Shown: piece after piece, positions 52,939 to 60,853 of the stretch
Numbering within the stretch: the first letter of the stretch is position 1
Layout: each line of letters begins with the position of its first letter
Source of the DNA: Paenibacillus dokdonensis
GTDB lineage: Bacteria; Bacillota; Bacilli; Paenibacillales; Paenibacillaceae
Direction: 5' to 3'
Assembly: GCF_004916975.1 (NCBI RefSeq)
Contig: NZ_STGQ01000001.1
Coordinates: 1,698,993 to 1,762,992, forward strand
DNA: 64,000 nt
Position numbers and translations under genes: made by a program
The notes under the pieces: generated by a model
What the model was told of the DNA's origin: nothing
The model's database searches: none
What the model saw: the letters and a program-made list of their open reading frames with translations, nothing else

Positions 52939-53587
52939 CTTGGTGATGAAGGATTTGAAATTAGGCGTAAATCCTATGTTTTTCGTCTTTCCTTTATTAA
53001 TGGGCGCCTTAATGCTTGTTCCCGGCTGGCTCTATTTTCTCGTCCCTATGTATTTCTGTTGGATTACGATACCCAATATGTTTGGCCAATTTAGATCGCA
53101 GAACGATTTAATATTTACCTCGATGATGCCCGTTACCAAAAAGGACATGGTAAAAGCAAGGGTCTTCGTTATTGTCATCCTGGAATTATTGCATCTTGTC
53201 ATTGCCATGATCTATGGCATGATCACGATTCGCTTATATCCGCATTTGACATACTATTTCTTCGCACCGCACATGGGTTTTTGGGGACTTTGTTTTGTCA
53301 TGCTGGCGATCTTCAACATGATCTTTATACCCATGTATTACAAAACAGCGTATAAATTCGGCGGGGCAGCGACCGCATCCATTGCAGGCGCTATGCTTTT
53401 TGGCGGAGTCGCACAATGGATCGGAATCCAAAGTTCGTTTGTGTCCGACATTTTCAATGGTACCGGGGCCCACAATATGGCACTTCAAATATCCATTCTG
53501 ATCGCAGGAATCGTGATATTCATTGCGTTCACCATGATTGCTATTCGAATTGCAGTCAAACGGTTCCTAAAAGTAGAAATCTTATGA
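52931..53587 (+). CDS. ABC-2 type transporter permease
   Basis: 218 aa with about six membrane helices. It overlaps the ATPase gene by 8 bases; AAGGAGG inside the end of the ATPase gene drives its start. The sequence resembles the ABC-2 permease / DUF5698-like YtrC-related proteins, with the motif NDLIFTSMMPVTKKDMVKAR that is frequent in bacitracin/lantibiotic-related permeases. Works with the ATPase encoded just before it. Confidence 0.87.
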   Translation: MYNLVMKDLKLGVNPMFFVFPLLMGALMLVPGWLYFLVPMYFCWITIPNMFGQFRSQNDLIFTSMMPVTKKDMVKARVFVIVILELLHLVIAMIYGMITIRLYPHLTYYFFAPHMGFWGLCFVMLAIFNMIFIPMYYKTAYKFGGAATASIAGAMLFGGVAQWIGIQSSFVSDIFNGTGAHNMALQISILIAGIVIFIAFTMIAIRIAVKRFLKVEIL

Positions 53588-53955
53588 ACGTATCTATCTC
53601 GAGCACATCTGAAAAACCGATTTATCAGCAGCTTTTCGAACAAATCAGTGCCCAAATTCTGAAGGGGGAGCTCGAAAGCGGCTATTGTTTACCACCTATT
53701 CGACAAGCAGCCCTGGAGCTTCGTGTCAGTGTCATCACCGTAAAGAAAGCTTGGGAAGAACTCGAACGAAGCGGCTTGATCAATACAGTAACAGGTAAAG
53801 GATGTTTTGTAGCCGAACTCTCATCCGATGAGATGCTTCAAAAACGCAACGATATGATCTTGGAGCAAATGGTTAGCGACACTTCATACTACAAATCCTT
53901 TGGTCTCACTATAGAAGAAGTTATTGAGCTTTTGAAGAAGGTATATCCAATTTGA
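53584..53955 (+). CDS. GntR family regulator, YtrA subfamily
   Basis: 123 aa from ATG 53584, which overlaps the permease stop codon by 4 bases. Short GntR with the winged helix (PIYQQLFEQISAQILKGELE, PPIRQAALELRVSVITVKKA) and a short C-terminal dimer arm; no large effector domain, as usual for YtrA. In ytr and bcr operons this gene usually comes first; here it is third. It presumably acts on the operator at 52041-52065 in an autoregulatory loop. Confidence 0.92.
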   Translation: MNVSISSTSEKPIYQQLFEQISAQILKGELESGYCLPPIRQAALELRVSVITVKKAWEELERSGLINTVTGKGCFVAELSSDEMLQKRNDMILEQMVSDTSYYKSFGLTIEEVIELLKKVYPI

Positions 53956-54007
53956 TAAGTCGTTTTTGCACGTACAATATACTCTAAACAGAAGGGTTTG
54001 AAGAATA

Positions 54008-54394
54008 ATGAAAAGGTTAGATAAAATACTTTTCATCGGATTGACGCTTCTTATTGCCGGGATCGTGTGGGCTATTGCAACGAACAGCATCGGAAAGATT
54101 GAATGGATGTTGTTACTAGTGGTAGTCGTCATAGGCATGTTGGCGGGGATGATTCAAGGGTGGGCAATCGCTCAAAAAGAATTAGGGAAAATCGGATCGG
54201 GCAAGAGGGTACTCTATGTAGTTGGAACACTCATCGTATTTGTTGTTCTGAAAGTCACATTAAATATAATGGTTCCGTCGTATTTAGCAACGAGCCAGAT
54301 CGGAATCTGGATGTCGGTTGTTTTTGCCATTGGGGGCCTTTTCCTCGGTCGTGCTTTATACTCCCGCCCTGTGAAATCGATTAGCATGGGGTAA
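54008..54394 (+). CDS. Small membrane protein of the ABC operon
   Basis: 128 aa with four membrane helices (about 7-25, 34-52, 68-85 and 98-116) and basic loops (QKELGKIGSGKR). It lies 52 bases after the GntR gene and is followed at once by a terminator, so it is probably the last gene of the operon. No conserved family recognised. Confidence 0.7.
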   Translation: MKRLDKILFIGLTLLIAGIVWAIATNSIGKIEWMLLLVVVVIGMLAGMIQGWAIAQKELGKIGSGKRVLYVVGTLIVFVVLKVTLNIMVPSYLATSQIGIWMSVVFAIGGLFLGRALYSRPVKSISMG

Positions 54395-54425
54395 TAATCG
54401 GATTTTTGGTCGATCATTAAATGCT

Positions 54426-54468
54426 AAAAAGCCGATCCTTATTTAATAAAAGGTTCGGCTTTTTTCAC
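54426..54468. terminator. Terminator of the ABC operon
   Basis: AAAAAGCCGATCCTT pairs with AAGGTTCGGCTTTTT (one mismatch) with an A/T-rich loop. Confidence 0.9.
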
Positions 54469-54489
54469 GAGTTCATATCATACATGCAT

Positions 54490-55221
54490 TTATTTCAGCG
54501 GAACTTGTTTGGATAACTTTTCAAATTCCTCAAGGTAAGGATTTAATTTGAGGGAGATGCTTTGCAAATATTTCAAATCTGCATCATTTTTGCGTTGTTT
54601 GGCCTTGGTTTCAGCGGGAAAAATCGAGCAGCTCTTGACCGTGGAGCCGTTGCGATAGTCCACACTGAATAAGTTGCCTTTTTTTAGCGAGCTTTTCATG
54701 TTGATATTGCTTCCCAGGATGGAGAGCGTTTCCTGCGAATTTTTGTAGGTGAAACTGTAATCTGGATCGGCCAGGGCGTGAATCACGTCATATCCGGTTT
54801 GAAGCGTTCCATTGGTAAAAGCACCCATTAGGATTTCATTCGAACGGACCGCGCTGTCTTCCATGGTGACTTTATGGGTAAGCGTTCCTTTTCCATTCAT
54901 GTTATCTTGTTTCCATGCGCCGATGTAGACTACTGTATGTTTTTCTCCATCGGAGCCATATTCATTCATATATTTTCCCGTACCTTCGCGTTTACTATCA
55001 ATAAAATCACCCGAATACTGTTTGTGTTCCCCCCAGAGCATTGTCCCGCGTCCGTTAGGGACCCCGTTCTTAACCTCACCATAATAGGATGTTTGTTCGG
55101 AGATTTTCACCCATTCCTTGACGGGTGCTGCACTTGCCGAGGATGGTCCGGTAACGAAAGAGGCAGTTGTTAGAGATGCACAAAGCGCCATAGTTATAGA
55201 AAGTGCAGTTACTTTTTTCAT
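54490..55221 (-). CDS. Secreted MORN-repeat protein
   Basis: 243 aa from ATG 55221 (AAGGGTGG upstream; earlier in-frame starts lack one). A signal peptide (KKVTALSITMALCASLTTAS, cleavage near ASA-A at about residue 31) is followed by three MORN-like repeats (YYGEVKNGVPNGRGTMLWG, YSGDFIDSKREGTGKYMN, YIGAWKQDNMNGKGTLTH), then an unrelated C-terminal region. MORN repeats often contact membranes or carbohydrates; the role here is unknown. Monocistronic. Confidence 0.8.
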   Translation of the reverse strand: MKKVTALSITMALCASLTTASFVTGPSSASAAPVKEWVKISEQTSYYGEVKNGVPNGRGTMLWGEHKQYSGDFIDSKREGTGKYMNEYGSDGEKHTVVYIGAWKQDNMNGKGTLTHKVTMEDSAVRSNEILMGAFTNGTLQTGYDVIHALADPDYSFTYKNSQETLSILGSNINMKSSLKKGNLFSVDYRNGSTVKSCSIFPAETKAKQRKNDADLKYLQSISLKLNPYLEEFEKLSKQVPLK

Positions 55222-55401
55222 CGATAGTCCACCCTTCATGTATGCAAATGATGTGTTTTTTCTAAATTTCATCTCATCATATAGACGTAAATCGGCGGAA
55301 TAAGTTGCTAAGGGAGGTAGAAATATGCATGGGCGGGCAGTGCAACCATAAGCCAATCAGCCCCCGTTTTCTTTGCATGAGTTTCGGTACATCATCAAAA
55401 T

Positions 55402-55425
55402 AAAAAGACCGCGACGGACGCGGCC
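55402..55425 (-). terminator. Terminator of the sulfurtransferase gene
   Basis: On the minus strand CCGCG and CGCGG (55419-55423 with 55409-55413), extended by flanking pairs, are followed by TTTTTATTTTG. Confidence 0.75.
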
Positions 55426-55434
55426 TCGTGGCTC

Positions 55435-56271
55435 TTACTCTTCTCCCGTCGCAATCGGATTCTCTTTGTACGAAATCCAGTCGCTCCAGCTCCCAGCATA
55501 TAACTTCACATTCTTAAATCCAGCCTTCCCAAGCGCCAGTACATTCGGGCACGCGCTTACGCCTGAGCCACAGTACACAATAACTTCTTGCTCAGGATCT
55601 AGATCCGAGAACTGAATTTTGAGTGTATCTGCGTTTTTCCACCGACCTTGCTCATCCAGTACATCTTTCCAAAACTTATTAACTGCACCGGGGATATGTC
55701 CGGCTTTGGCATCCATAGGCTCTTCCACACCTGCATATCGGCGTGATTCCCGTGAATCGATGATAAGTGGACCGCCGTTTTTGACCACATTTTGCACATC
55801 TTCCATACTAACAAGCATGTTTTGCTGTACATGAGCTTGATATTGACTTGGAATACGCACCACTTGGTGATCGCTGACCGGGAAGGAGGCTTTTTTCCAC
55901 GCAGAATAGCCTTCATCCATGACATGAATACGTTCATGACCCAAATATCGGAGCATCCACCATAAGTGAGAAGCATAGATGCCTCCTTGATCGTCATAGG
56001 CAACAACAATACTATCTTTATTCATGCCAGCCTCACTAAGAATGGTAGTTAACTTTGAAACCTCAGGAAGTGGATGCCGTCCACCATGCGTGCTTACTGG
56101 AGCAGACAATTGTTCTTCCAGATCTAAATAGATTGCGCCGGGAATATGATCTTCCGTATAGGCTTTACGTCCAGCTTCCGGGTCAGTGAGTACAAAGCGG
56201 CAATCGACTATAATTATTTCCGGCTCGTATAACCTTGCAAGAAGCCATCGAGTAGAGACGATCGGTTCCAT
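55435..56271 (-). CDS. Thiosulfate/3-mercaptopyruvate sulfurtransferase (tandem rhodanese)
   Basis: 278 aa from ATG 56271, with AAGGAA upstream. Two rhodanese domains (about 1-125 and 150-278). The C-terminal domain has the active-site loop YCGSGVSA with catalytic Cys, close to the CGSGVTA loop of mercaptopyruvate sulfurtransferases. It moves sulfur from 3-mercaptopyruvate or thiosulfate to thiol acceptors, making persulfides. It is divergent from, and may supply, the sulfane-sulfur cluster on the + strand. Confidence 0.9.
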   Translation of the reverse strand: MEPIVSTRWLLARLYEPEIIIVDCRFVLTDPEAGRKAYTEDHIPGAIYLDLEEQLSAPVSTHGGRHPLPEVSKLTTILSEAGMNKDSIVVAYDDQGGIYASHLWWMLRYLGHERIHVMDEGYSAWKKASFPVSDHQVVRIPSQYQAHVQQNMLVSMEDVQNVVKNGGPLIIDSRESRRYAGVEEPMDAKAGHIPGAVNKFWKDVLDEQGRWKNADTLKIQFSDLDPEQEVIVYCGSGVSACPNVLALGKAGFKNVKLYAGSWSDWISYKENPIATGEE

Positions 56272-56424
56272 AGTGATTCCTTCTTTCATGTTTAATATGT
56301 ATGACGTCATTATATCGAAAAATAAAAGAAGACGCATCCAAAGCTTATGGATTAAACCGCATCCTCAGGTTGTTAATTCAAACAATATCCCGATTTACTA
56401 TTGAACTCATAACAAACACTAAAC

Positions 56425-56534
56425 TTGACATGAGGCGGAGAACAGGATAGAATTTATACCCGTTGGGGTATTAAATGTGAGAGAGGGTTGTCCTATCTTT
56501 TTTTTGAAATTTTTAATACCCTAAGGGGTATTAA
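56425..56534 (+). promoter_or_regulatory. Promoter and two CstR/CsoR-type operators of the sulfur cluster
   Basis: TTGACA (56425-56430), N17, TAGAAT (56448-56453). The palindromes ATACCCGTTGGGGTAT (56456-56471) and ATACCCTAAGGGGTAT (56516-56531) lie at the transcription start and in the leader. They have the ATACCC/GGGTAT form of CsoR-family sites; in this context the persulfide sensor CstR is the natural candidate, but no such gene is in the window. Confidence 0.82.
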
Positions 56535-56566
56535 ATAAAATAAACAGGAAGGAGGCTGACACACAG

Positions 56567-56887
56567 ATGAATCAATCATGGTCAGACATTACGCCACAGG
56601 AAGTAGAAGAATGGATTCAAAGTCAGCGTGAGGACCTGCAGTTTATTGATGTACGGGAATTGGCCGAGTATCAGGAAGGACATATTAAGGAAGTTAAGCT
56701 GATTCCGCTGAGCCAGCTTGAAGTGCGTCATGATGAAATCGATCGAAACAAAGAAACTGTCGTGATCTGCCGTAGTGGCAATCGCAGCCGCCAGGCTTGC
56801 GAATTTCTGTCATCTTATGGACATCAAAAGCTCCATAATATGGCCGGTGGAATGATGAACTGGCAAGGGCAAACAACAAGAGATTAA
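56567..56887 (+). CDS. Single-domain rhodanese
   Basis: 106 aa. Active site CRSGNRSR (Cys about residue 68), EGHIKEVKLIPLSQ and the C-terminal NMAGGMMNWQG, all usual for single-domain rhodaneses. First gene of the + strand sulfur cluster; AGGAAGGAGG lies upstream. It transfers sulfane sulfur between carriers in the cytoplasm. Confidence 0.93.
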   Translation: MNQSWSDITPQEVEEWIQSQREDLQFIDVRELAEYQEGHIKEVKLIPLSQLEVRHDEIDRNKETVVICRSGNRSRQACEFLSSYGHQKLHNMAGGMMNWQGQTTRD

Positions 56888-56958
56888 GCGAGAGAATACT
56901 CATCCGAAAAAGCAATGATCCATTGCTGTCTCGATACAATATTGAAGAAGGTGAAGGT

Positions 56959-57546
56959 ATGGATATCAAAGTTGACCGCGTTGTTGATGCTAAAGGGCTG
57001 GCTTGCCCAATGCCAATTGTCCGCACCAAAAAAGCAATAAATGAACTGGATGCCGGCCAGGTGCTTGAGCTGCAGGCGACAGACAAAGGTTCCGTAGCAG
57101 ATATTCAGGCGTGGGCGAAATCTACAGGCCATCAATTTTTGGGTACACAACAGGAAGATAAGGTGTATCGGCACTATGTCCGCAAATCGGAGCCGGATGA
57201 GATCAAGGAAGAAATCACATTCCCGCATTCCGTTCGTAATGATGAGCTGGAGAGACTGCTGGATGGGGAACAGGAGATTCATATTTTGGATGTCCGCGAG
57301 CCTGCTGAATATGCCTTCGGCCGCTTGAAAGGATCAAAGAATATACCTCTCGGAGATTTGGAACAGCGTGCTGACGAATTGAATCCGGAGGATGAAATTT
57401 ATATTGTGTGCCGCACGGGCAACCGCAGTAACTTGGCGGCCAATCTCTTGACGGAGAAAGGCTTCAAAAACCTTAAAAACGTCGTTCCCGGTATGTCCGA
57501 ATGGACAGGATCCGTGGAGCGGGATGAAGTCAAACCATTAAACTAA
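56959..57546 (+). CDS. TusA-rhodanese fusion sulfurtransferase (YrkF-like)
   Basis: 195 aa from ATG 56959 (GAAGGTGAAGG upstream). Residues 1-75 are TusA-like with the sulfur-carrying Cys in LACPMP; about 95-190 are a rhodanese with active site CRTGNRSN. Fusing carrier and transferase allows direct persulfide relay. Same layout as B. subtilis YrkF. Second gene of the cluster. Confidence 0.93.
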   Translation: MDIKVDRVVDAKGLACPMPIVRTKKAINELDAGQVLELQATDKGSVADIQAWAKSTGHQFLGTQQEDKVYRHYVRKSEPDEIKEEITFPHSVRNDELERLLDGEQEIHILDVREPAEYAFGRLKGSKNIPLGDLEQRADELNPEDEIYIVCRTGNRSNLAANLLTEKGFKNLKNVVPGMSEWTGSVERDEVKPLN

Positions 57547-57571
57547 ATTAACCTATTGGAGGAAAAGAAAA

Positions 57572-57967
57572 ATGGCAACTAAAGTAGCAATTATTGCAGC
57601 AAACGGTGGAATGTTCGACGCATACAAGGTATTCAATATCGCAACGGCAGCAGCGGCAAGCGATGCAGAAGTAGGCATCTTCTTTACATTTGAAGGTCTG
57701 AACCTGATTCACAAGCAAGCTCATCATCAGCTTCCTATGCCAGCGGGTGCGGAACATTTTGAAGAGGGATTCAAAAAGGCGAATGTACCTTCCATACCGG
57801 AGCTCGTATCGATGGCTCAAGAATTGGGTGTGAAAATCATTGCCTGCCAAATGACCATGGATGTGATGAACCTGAATGAAGAAGATTTTATCGACGGCAT
57901 TGAAGTGGGCGGAGCAGCGACCTTTATCGATTACGCCAAGGATGCTAACATTTCCTTATCGTTCTAA
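57572..57967 (+). CDS. DsrE/DsrF-like sulfur-transfer family protein (YrkE-like)
   Basis: 131 aa. [20 protein letters not shown], the pattern [15 protein letters not shown] and [11 protein letters not shown] place it with the DrsE-family proteins of YrkE type, with Cys in the ACQMTMD loop as likely persulfide site. GGAGG upstream. It would pass sulfur between the rhodaneses and TusA proteins encoded next to it. Confidence 0.9.
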   Translation: MATKVAIIAANGGMFDAYKVFNIATAAAASDAEVGIFFTFEGLNLIHKQAHHQLPMPAGAEHFEEGFKKANVPSIPELVSMAQELGVKIIACQMTMDVMNLNEEDFIDGIEVGGAATFIDYAKDANISLSF

Positions 57968-57999
57968 ATATCGTATTGACACAAAGAGGAGGTGTAACC

Positions 58000-59157
58000 A
58001 TGTCTGAAGAGACGAAGCAATCATCACTTACCAAAATGACCCCGCATGAATTGACACAGATCGTCGCAGGACATGAGGAACTGTTTGTTCTGGACGTGCG
58101 TAATGAGACTGAATTCAACGATTGGAAAATCGAAGGCGAGAATATTGAAATAATCAACATTCCTTACTTTGACCTGTTGGATGGTATAGATCCTGCGCTT
58201 GACCGAATTCCTGACCATAAGCGTCTCCTTGTCGTTTGCGCCAAAGAAGGCTCATCCCAGTACATCGGAGAGCAGATTGCGGAAACCGGACGTGAAAATA
58301 TATATTACCTTGAAGGCGGTATGAAGCTGTGGAGTGAGCATCTGGAGCCTGTCAAAGTCGGAGAGCTGCAGAGTGGTGGGGAAATCTATCAGTTTGTCAG
58401 AATGGGCAAAGGTTGTCTTTCCTATATGGTACTTTCTGAAGATGAGGCAGTAGTTATAGATACGGCGCGTTTGATACAGCCATATATTGATATTGCCAAA
58501 AAGCATAATGTACAGATTAAGCATGTGCTGGATACCCATCTTCATGCTGACCATATTTCCGGAGGACGGGATTTATCCCAAGCTGCTGGAGCTTCCTACT
58601 GGCTGCCTCCTAAAGATGCGGATGAAGTGACCTACCCGTATAATCAGCTTGTGGAGAATGAGGATCTTCTGATTGGTAACGGCAAAGTAAAGGTGCACCC
58701 GATTTACAGCCCAGGTCACACGATCGGCAGCACTTCTTTTCTGATTGATGACCAATACCTGCTGACAGGTGATATACTGTTTATCGCCTCGATCGGCCGT
58801 CCGGATCTTGCCGGCAAAGCCGAGGATTGGGTCAGTGATCTTCGGAATTCCTTGTATGAGCTCTATGGAAACCTGCCTGAACAGCTGGTTGTACTGCCTG
58901 CCCATTTTGGTCAAGTAACCGAGCTTGACGATCAAGGGAAGGTATCGGCGAAGCTGGGAGATTTATTCAGTCACAATCCGGGCCTTAATATGGCAGATGA
59001 AATAGAATTCAGAAAGACAGTAACTGAAAATCTGCCGCCTCAGCCCAATGCTTATCAGGAAATCCGTCAGACGAACATGGGCAGAATCAATCCGGATGAA
59101 GAGCAGCAGCGTGAAATGGAAATGGGTCCTAACCGCTGTGCCGTGCACGATAAATAA
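58000..59157 (+). CDS. Rhodanese-metallo-beta-lactamase fusion (persulfide dioxygenase-like, YrkH-like)
   Basis: 385 aa from ATG 58000 with AGAGGAGGT upstream. An N-terminal rhodanese domain (about 8-115, Cys in VVCAKEGSS) precedes a metallo-beta-lactamase domain with HLHADH, GHTIGS, TGDILF and AHFG, the iron/zinc ligands of ETHE1-type persulfide dioxygenases. It probably oxidises glutathione- or bacillithiol-persulfide to sulfite, which the TauE protein encoded downstream could export. Order of domains is reversed from that in S. aureus CstB. Confidence 0.91.
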   Translation: MSEETKQSSLTKMTPHELTQIVAGHEELFVLDVRNETEFNDWKIEGENIEIINIPYFDLLDGIDPALDRIPDHKRLLVVCAKEGSSQYIGEQIAETGRENIYYLEGGMKLWSEHLEPVKVGELQSGGEIYQFVRMGKGCLSYMVLSEDEAVVIDTARLIQPYIDIAKKHNVQIKHVLDTHLHADHISGGRDLSQAAGASYWLPPKDADEVTYPYNQLVENEDLLIGNGKVKVHPIYSPGHTIGSTSFLIDDQYLLTGDILFIASIGRPDLAGKAEDWVSDLRNSLYELYGNLPEQLVVLPAHFGQVTELDDQGKVSAKLGDLFSHNPGLNMADEIEFRKTVTENLPPQPNAYQEIRQTNMGRINPDEEQQREMEMGPNRCAVHDK

Positions 59158-59196
59158 AATGGAAATCTTAAAGAGAGACAAGAAGGAGGAATATTC

Positions 59197-59424
59197 ATGA
59201 ACGCAGATAAAGTGCTTGATGCCAAGGGGCTTGCCTGTCCAATGCCGATCGTACGAACCAAAAAAGCAATTGAGGAACTGCAAACGGGTCAAATTCTAGA
59301 AGTTCAGTCGACAGATAAGGGGTCAAAAAATGATCTGACCGGCTGGGCTAACTCTACAGGCCACCAGCTGCTGGAGAACAGAGAAGAAAACGGCATCTAT
59401 ACGTTTTGGATAAAAAAGAAGTAA
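59197..59424 (+). CDS. TusA family sulfur carrier (YrkI-like)
   Basis: 75 aa. The Cys in LACPMPIVRTKKAIEEL is the persulfide site; the rest (EVQSTDKGSKNDLTGWANST) is typical TusA/SirA fold. AAGGAGGA precedes ATG 59197. It is close in sequence to the TusA domain of the 56959-57546 gene, so one probably arose from the other by duplication. Confidence 0.93.
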   Translation: MNADKVLDAKGLACPMPIVRTKKAIEELQTGQILEVQSTDKGSKNDLTGWANSTGHQLLENREENGIYTFWIKKK

Positions 59425-59480
59425 GAGGAATCAATTTTATCGTTTGAATGAGTTATGAAATTGATTCAAGAAGCTGCTCA

Positions 59481-59516
59481 TAAAAAAGCAAACACTCCGG
59501 TACCACGGAGTGTTTG
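59481..59516. terminator. Terminator between TusA and zinc-ribbon genes
   Basis: CAAACACTCCG (59489-59499) and CGGAGTGTTTG (59506-59516) form a perfect stem; a T6 run on the minus strand makes it strongest for the zinc-ribbon gene. Confidence 0.85.
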
Positions 59517-59533
59517 TGATTTTATCGAAACAG

Positions 59534-59698
59534 TTAACTGTGATATATAATTCTGACATTAAGATGGCAGTAGGTTTCTTCTGTATAATGTTGATTCGGA
59601 CAGCTCTTGATGCAGCGGAGATGATCTGATTCAGCAATGAGCGGTTCGGAACAATCCGGGCAGCGATCCTGAAACAGGCTTTTAATTTTGGCCAGCAT
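59534..59698 (-). CDS. Small zinc-ribbon protein
   Basis: 54 aa from ATG 59698 (GGTGG 6 bases upstream; ATG 59704 and 59722 are also in frame). CPDC, then C and SCP/H spacing (RCPDCSEPLIAESDHLRCIK, SCPNQHYTEE) suggests a single zinc ribbon. It lies on the strand opposite the sulfur cluster. Function unknown; role in thiol or metal sensing is speculative. Confidence 0.65.
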   Translation of the reverse strand: MLAKIKSLFQDRCPDCSEPLIAESDHLRCIKSCPNQHYTEETYCHLNVRIIYHS

Positions 59699-59824
59699 GC
59701 TCATCCACCATCCTATTCCCATTGAATTACTTGGTTTTATTCATTATAACGCTTCTTGTGCTGTTAGTATAGTGCATTTCAAAAAGTTTATTCGGAAATT
59801 GACCGTCAGAGGAGGTGCACTTAT

Positions 59825-60625
59825 ATGGAAGTAACGGGATTTATCATTATGTTTCTCATCGGACTGATTGGCTCCTTCTTCTCGGGACTGCTTGGTATTG
59901 GCGGAGCCATAATTAATTATCCACTGCTTCTATACGTTCCTGAACTGTTTCATGCGGGCAGTTTTACAGCCAAAGAGGTTTCATCAATCAGTATGTTCCA
60001 GGTTTTCTTTTCCTCGTTGGCCGGCATGCTTGCATTCAGGAAGCAGAGTAAGACAGAAAAGCCGCTCATGCATATGGGCCTGATTACAAACATGGGAATC
60101 AGTATTCTGATCGGCAGCTTGGGAGGGAGTGTTAGCTCAAGATATCTCCCCAGTGATACGATAAACATCGTGTATGGTGTGTTGGCCGTTATAGCTGTCA
60201 TTCTGATGCTGATACCAAACAGGGGAAGCCGGGAAGAAGTAACGCTGGATAGCGTCACATTCAATCCAATCACCGCCTCGGTTGCGGCACTGCTTGTCGG
60301 GATCGTATCCGGTATCGTTGGAGCGGGAGGCTCTTTCATCCTCATTCCGATCATGTTGACCTTGCTGCAAATCCCTACCCGGGTTACGGTAGCCTCATCA
60401 CTAGCCATTGTGTTTATCTCCGCTATTGGCGGTGTCTCTGGAAAACTTATTGGAGGGGGAATCCCCTTTCTGCCTACGCTCTTCACCGTTATAGGCAGTG
60501 TGCTGGGCGCACCGTTCGGCACACAGGTGAGCCGTCATTTAAACGTCAAATATTTGCGTATCGGTCTAGCCGTACTGATCGCAGTCACCGCAATCAAAAT
60601 CTGGTGGGGGATTTTTTCCTCGTAA
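59825..60625 (+). CDS. TauE/SafE family sulfite exporter (YrkJ-like)
   Basis: 266 aa with about eight membrane helices. GLLGIGGAIINYPLLLYVPE and the repeat GIVSGIVGAGGSFILIPIML are the two signature halves of TauE. AGAGGAGG precedes ATG 59825. It probably exports sulfite or organosulfonates made by the persulfide dioxygenase. It is separated from the TusA gene by the zinc-ribbon gene on the other strand, so may have its own promoter. Confidence 0.9.
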   Translation: MEVTGFIIMFLIGLIGSFFSGLLGIGGAIINYPLLLYVPELFHAGSFTAKEVSSISMFQVFFSSLAGMLAFRKQSKTEKPLMHMGLITNMGISILIGSLGGSVSSRYLPSDTINIVYGVLAVIAVILMLIPNRGSREEVTLDSVTFNPITASVAALLVGIVSGIVGAGGSFILIPIMLTLLQIPTRVTVASSLAIVFISAIGGVSGKLIGGGIPFLPTLFTVIGSVLGAPFGTQVSRHLNVKYLRIGLAVLIAVTAIKIWWGIFSS

Positions 60626-60633
60626 CGCATTTG

Positions 60634-60692
60634 AAAAAAAGCCCTTGAGATGGATCCCTTGTACAGGAGGTGAACATTTCGCGGGCTTTTTT
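60634..60692 (+). terminator. Terminator after the sulfite exporter gene
   Basis: AAAAAAAGCCC (60634-60644) pairs with GGGCTTTTTT (60683-60692) over a long loop. Confidence 0.7.
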
Positions 60693-60853
60693 GCTATGGA
60701 ACGATGTTTAAACAAGGCAGACTTTTTTTCACCTCAGCTTAAATGAAGTAAAAACAGCAGTACATCAGAAAATATAACGATTGTGATAAAGGGCTTGCAC
60801 TGGTTACAATTCAACCCAAGACGATTCTTCAATCGCTGGGAGGAATGGCAATC

